DNA of 5,682 nucleotides. Source: Candidatus Gottesmanbacteria bacterium. GTDB taxonomy: Bacteria > Patescibacteriota > Microgenomatia > UBA10105 > UBA927. Position 1 is the first letter of the stretch; each line of letters begins with the position of its first letter. Shown piece after piece: positions 5,356 to 5,682 of this stretch. Position numbers and translations under genes: made by a program. The stretch covers positions 1 through 5,682 of the forward strand of contig JACREP010000075.1 of assembly GCA_016218185.1 (NCBI GenBank), in the 5' to 3' direction. A model generated the notes under the pieces. It did no database searches. It saw only the letters and a program-made list of their open reading frames with translations, and had not been told where the DNA came from.

Positions 5356-5422
5356 ACCTTCTATTATTAAAACCGCCGTCCCGTGTAATCAGCGGGACGA
5401 AGGTTTTAATATAGTATTTCAT
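5339..5422 (-). CDS. Possible 27-residue leader peptide ahead of miaB
   Basis: Starting at the ATG that overlaps the HAD stop, the frame reads MKYYIKTFVPLITRDGG and then FNNRRYEVFY before TAA, ending 17 nt inside the start of miaB in another frame. The first eight residues copy the MiaB N-terminus, so this may be the relic of the old miaB start disrupted by the palindromic insertion. It could still be translated by coupling to the HAD gene and pass ribosomes on to the miaB ATG at 5355. There is no independent evidence of expression. Confidence 0.35.
   Translation of the reverse strand: MKYYIKTFVPLITRDGGFNNRRYEVFY
5365..5411. promoter_or_regulatory. Terminator-like hairpin in the miaB leader
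   Basis: On the minus strand TATTAAAACC (5411-5402) pairs with GGTTTTAATA (5374-5365), and inside it CGTCCCG (5399-5393) pairs with CGGGACG (5383-5377), separated by a 2x2 internal loop and a 9-nt apical loop. A-tract, GC stem and T-tract resemble an intrinsic terminator in both directions, though the T-run is only four bases. It could attenuate read-through from the HAD gene into miaB. The GGTTTTAATA arm can instead pair with the second TATTAAAACC at 5344-5335, enclosing the miaB start codon in the loop. Confidence 0.6.
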
Positions 5423-5682
5423 TTGGATAGGATAAACTTTTCAATCACCGTTGCCACGCCGTCTTCGTCTACTGTTGGAGCGACAAAGTCCGCAATCTCT
5501 TTGAGTTCCGGCACGGCATTGCCCATGGCGATTTTGAGCCCCGAAGCCATAAGGAGCGGAAAGTCGTTGTATCCGTCCCCCACACCGATGATTTCTTCTG
5601 TCTTAATGTTTAAGTGTCTTGCCACCTCCACAATCCCGTGTAACTTTGATGCATCTGTGTGTGTAATCTCCATAGAATGGAA
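5419..5682 (-). CDS. HAD-superfamily (Cof-like) phosphatase, C-terminal part only
   Basis: The frame is open to the right window edge, so only the last 87 residues are present. They match the C-terminal core of Cof-type HAD hydrolases: a DASKLHGIVEVARHLNI segment containing the motif III lysine, the motif IV signature GVGDGYNDFPLL with the two metal-binding aspartates, then AMGNAVPELKEIADFVAPTVDEDGVATVIEKF. An in-frame ATG at 5673 is very probably internal, because family members have much more sequence upstream, including the nucleophile DxD motif. Such enzymes dephosphorylate sugar phosphates or nucleotides; the substrate cannot be told from this fragment. Its TGA stop overlaps an ATG that duplicates the start of miaB, suggesting that it once was, or still is, translationally coupled to the tRNA modification genes. 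Confidence 0.88.
   Translation of the reverse strand, partial: FHSMEITHTDASKLHGIVEVARHLNIKTEEIIGVGDGYNDFPLLMASGLKIAMGNAVPELKEIADFVAPTVDEDGVATVIEKFILSK

Larger units (their letters stand above)
5331..5422 (-). repeat. Near-duplicate of the miaB start, 67 bp apart
   Basis: Minus strand positions 5422-5398 and 5355-5331 match at 22 of 25 bases, both beginning with ATG and ending in the identical 14-mer TATTAAAACCTTCG. Both encode the same opening peptide, MKYYIKTF and MKYFIKTF. The upstream ATG overlaps the stop of the HAD gene (ATGA). Removing the 67 bp between copies would put miaB in a standard ATGA overlap with the HAD gene, so the arrangement looks like an insertion or duplication at the original start codon. 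Confidence 0.82.

Noticed and set aside
5419..5673. HAD reading frame as a complete 84-residue protein starting at 5673
   Set aside because: The frame continues to the window edge, and the family needs a long N-terminal part with the nucleophilic aspartate, so the ATG is internal.
1..5682. CRISPR array, tRNA genes, transposase or attachment sites
   Set aside because: I saw no regularly spaced repeats, no cloverleaf-like sequence and no transposase or integrase motifs on either strand.

Overview
The window looks like a piece of a Patescibacteria (Candidate Phyla Radiation) chromosome. The evidence is a 46-residue DUF5679-type zinc-ribbon protein, a MiaB with the lineage-flavoured block PTYVKHLGRLRIPTLFPQLLEE and no TRAM domain, a short MiaA, compact gene spacing and mostly weak ribosome binding sites. 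This placement is inferred from remembered family features, not from a database search.

Layout from left to right. A small + strand zinc-ribbon gene (58-198) has a near-perfect Shine-Dalgarno. It ends at a symmetrical hairpin terminator (230-256) that also serves the oppositely transcribed RNase P RNA gene rnpB (about 735 down to 261). The long stretch without protein genes between 261 and 735 is therefore explained by rnpB. The rnpB promoter (TTGGCA, 17 bp, TATAAT) lies across the start codon of the divergent + strand gene comM (762-2300), an intact YifB/ComM Mg-chelatase-like AAA+ ATPase linked to natural transformation. comM converges with a minus strand cluster, leaving 5 bp between stop codons.

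The minus strand cluster, in transcription order, is: a HAD-superfamily phosphatase cut by the right window edge (5682-5419), miaB (5355-4177), miaA (4131-3274) and an AI-2E/PerM-type membrane protein (3268-2306). MiaA and MiaB act in sequence on A37 of tRNAs reading UNN codons (i6A, then ms2i6A), so their adjacency makes functional sense. The AI-2E family gene starts 5 nt after the miaA stop and is probably co-transcribed.

No complete new system such as a defence island or CRISPR array is visible. The unusual content is structural. The RNase P RNA seems to have an enlarged P3 region and a shrunken specificity domain. The miaB neighbourhood carries three unrelated palindromes: one in front of the gene within a 67-bp-spaced duplication of its own start, one inside the gene as an in-frame 45-nt hairpin, and one between miaB and miaA. 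A heptanucleotide repeat also lies in miaB. The miaB leader can fold in two mutually exclusive ways and is the best candidate here for an undescribed regulatory or mobile palindromic element.
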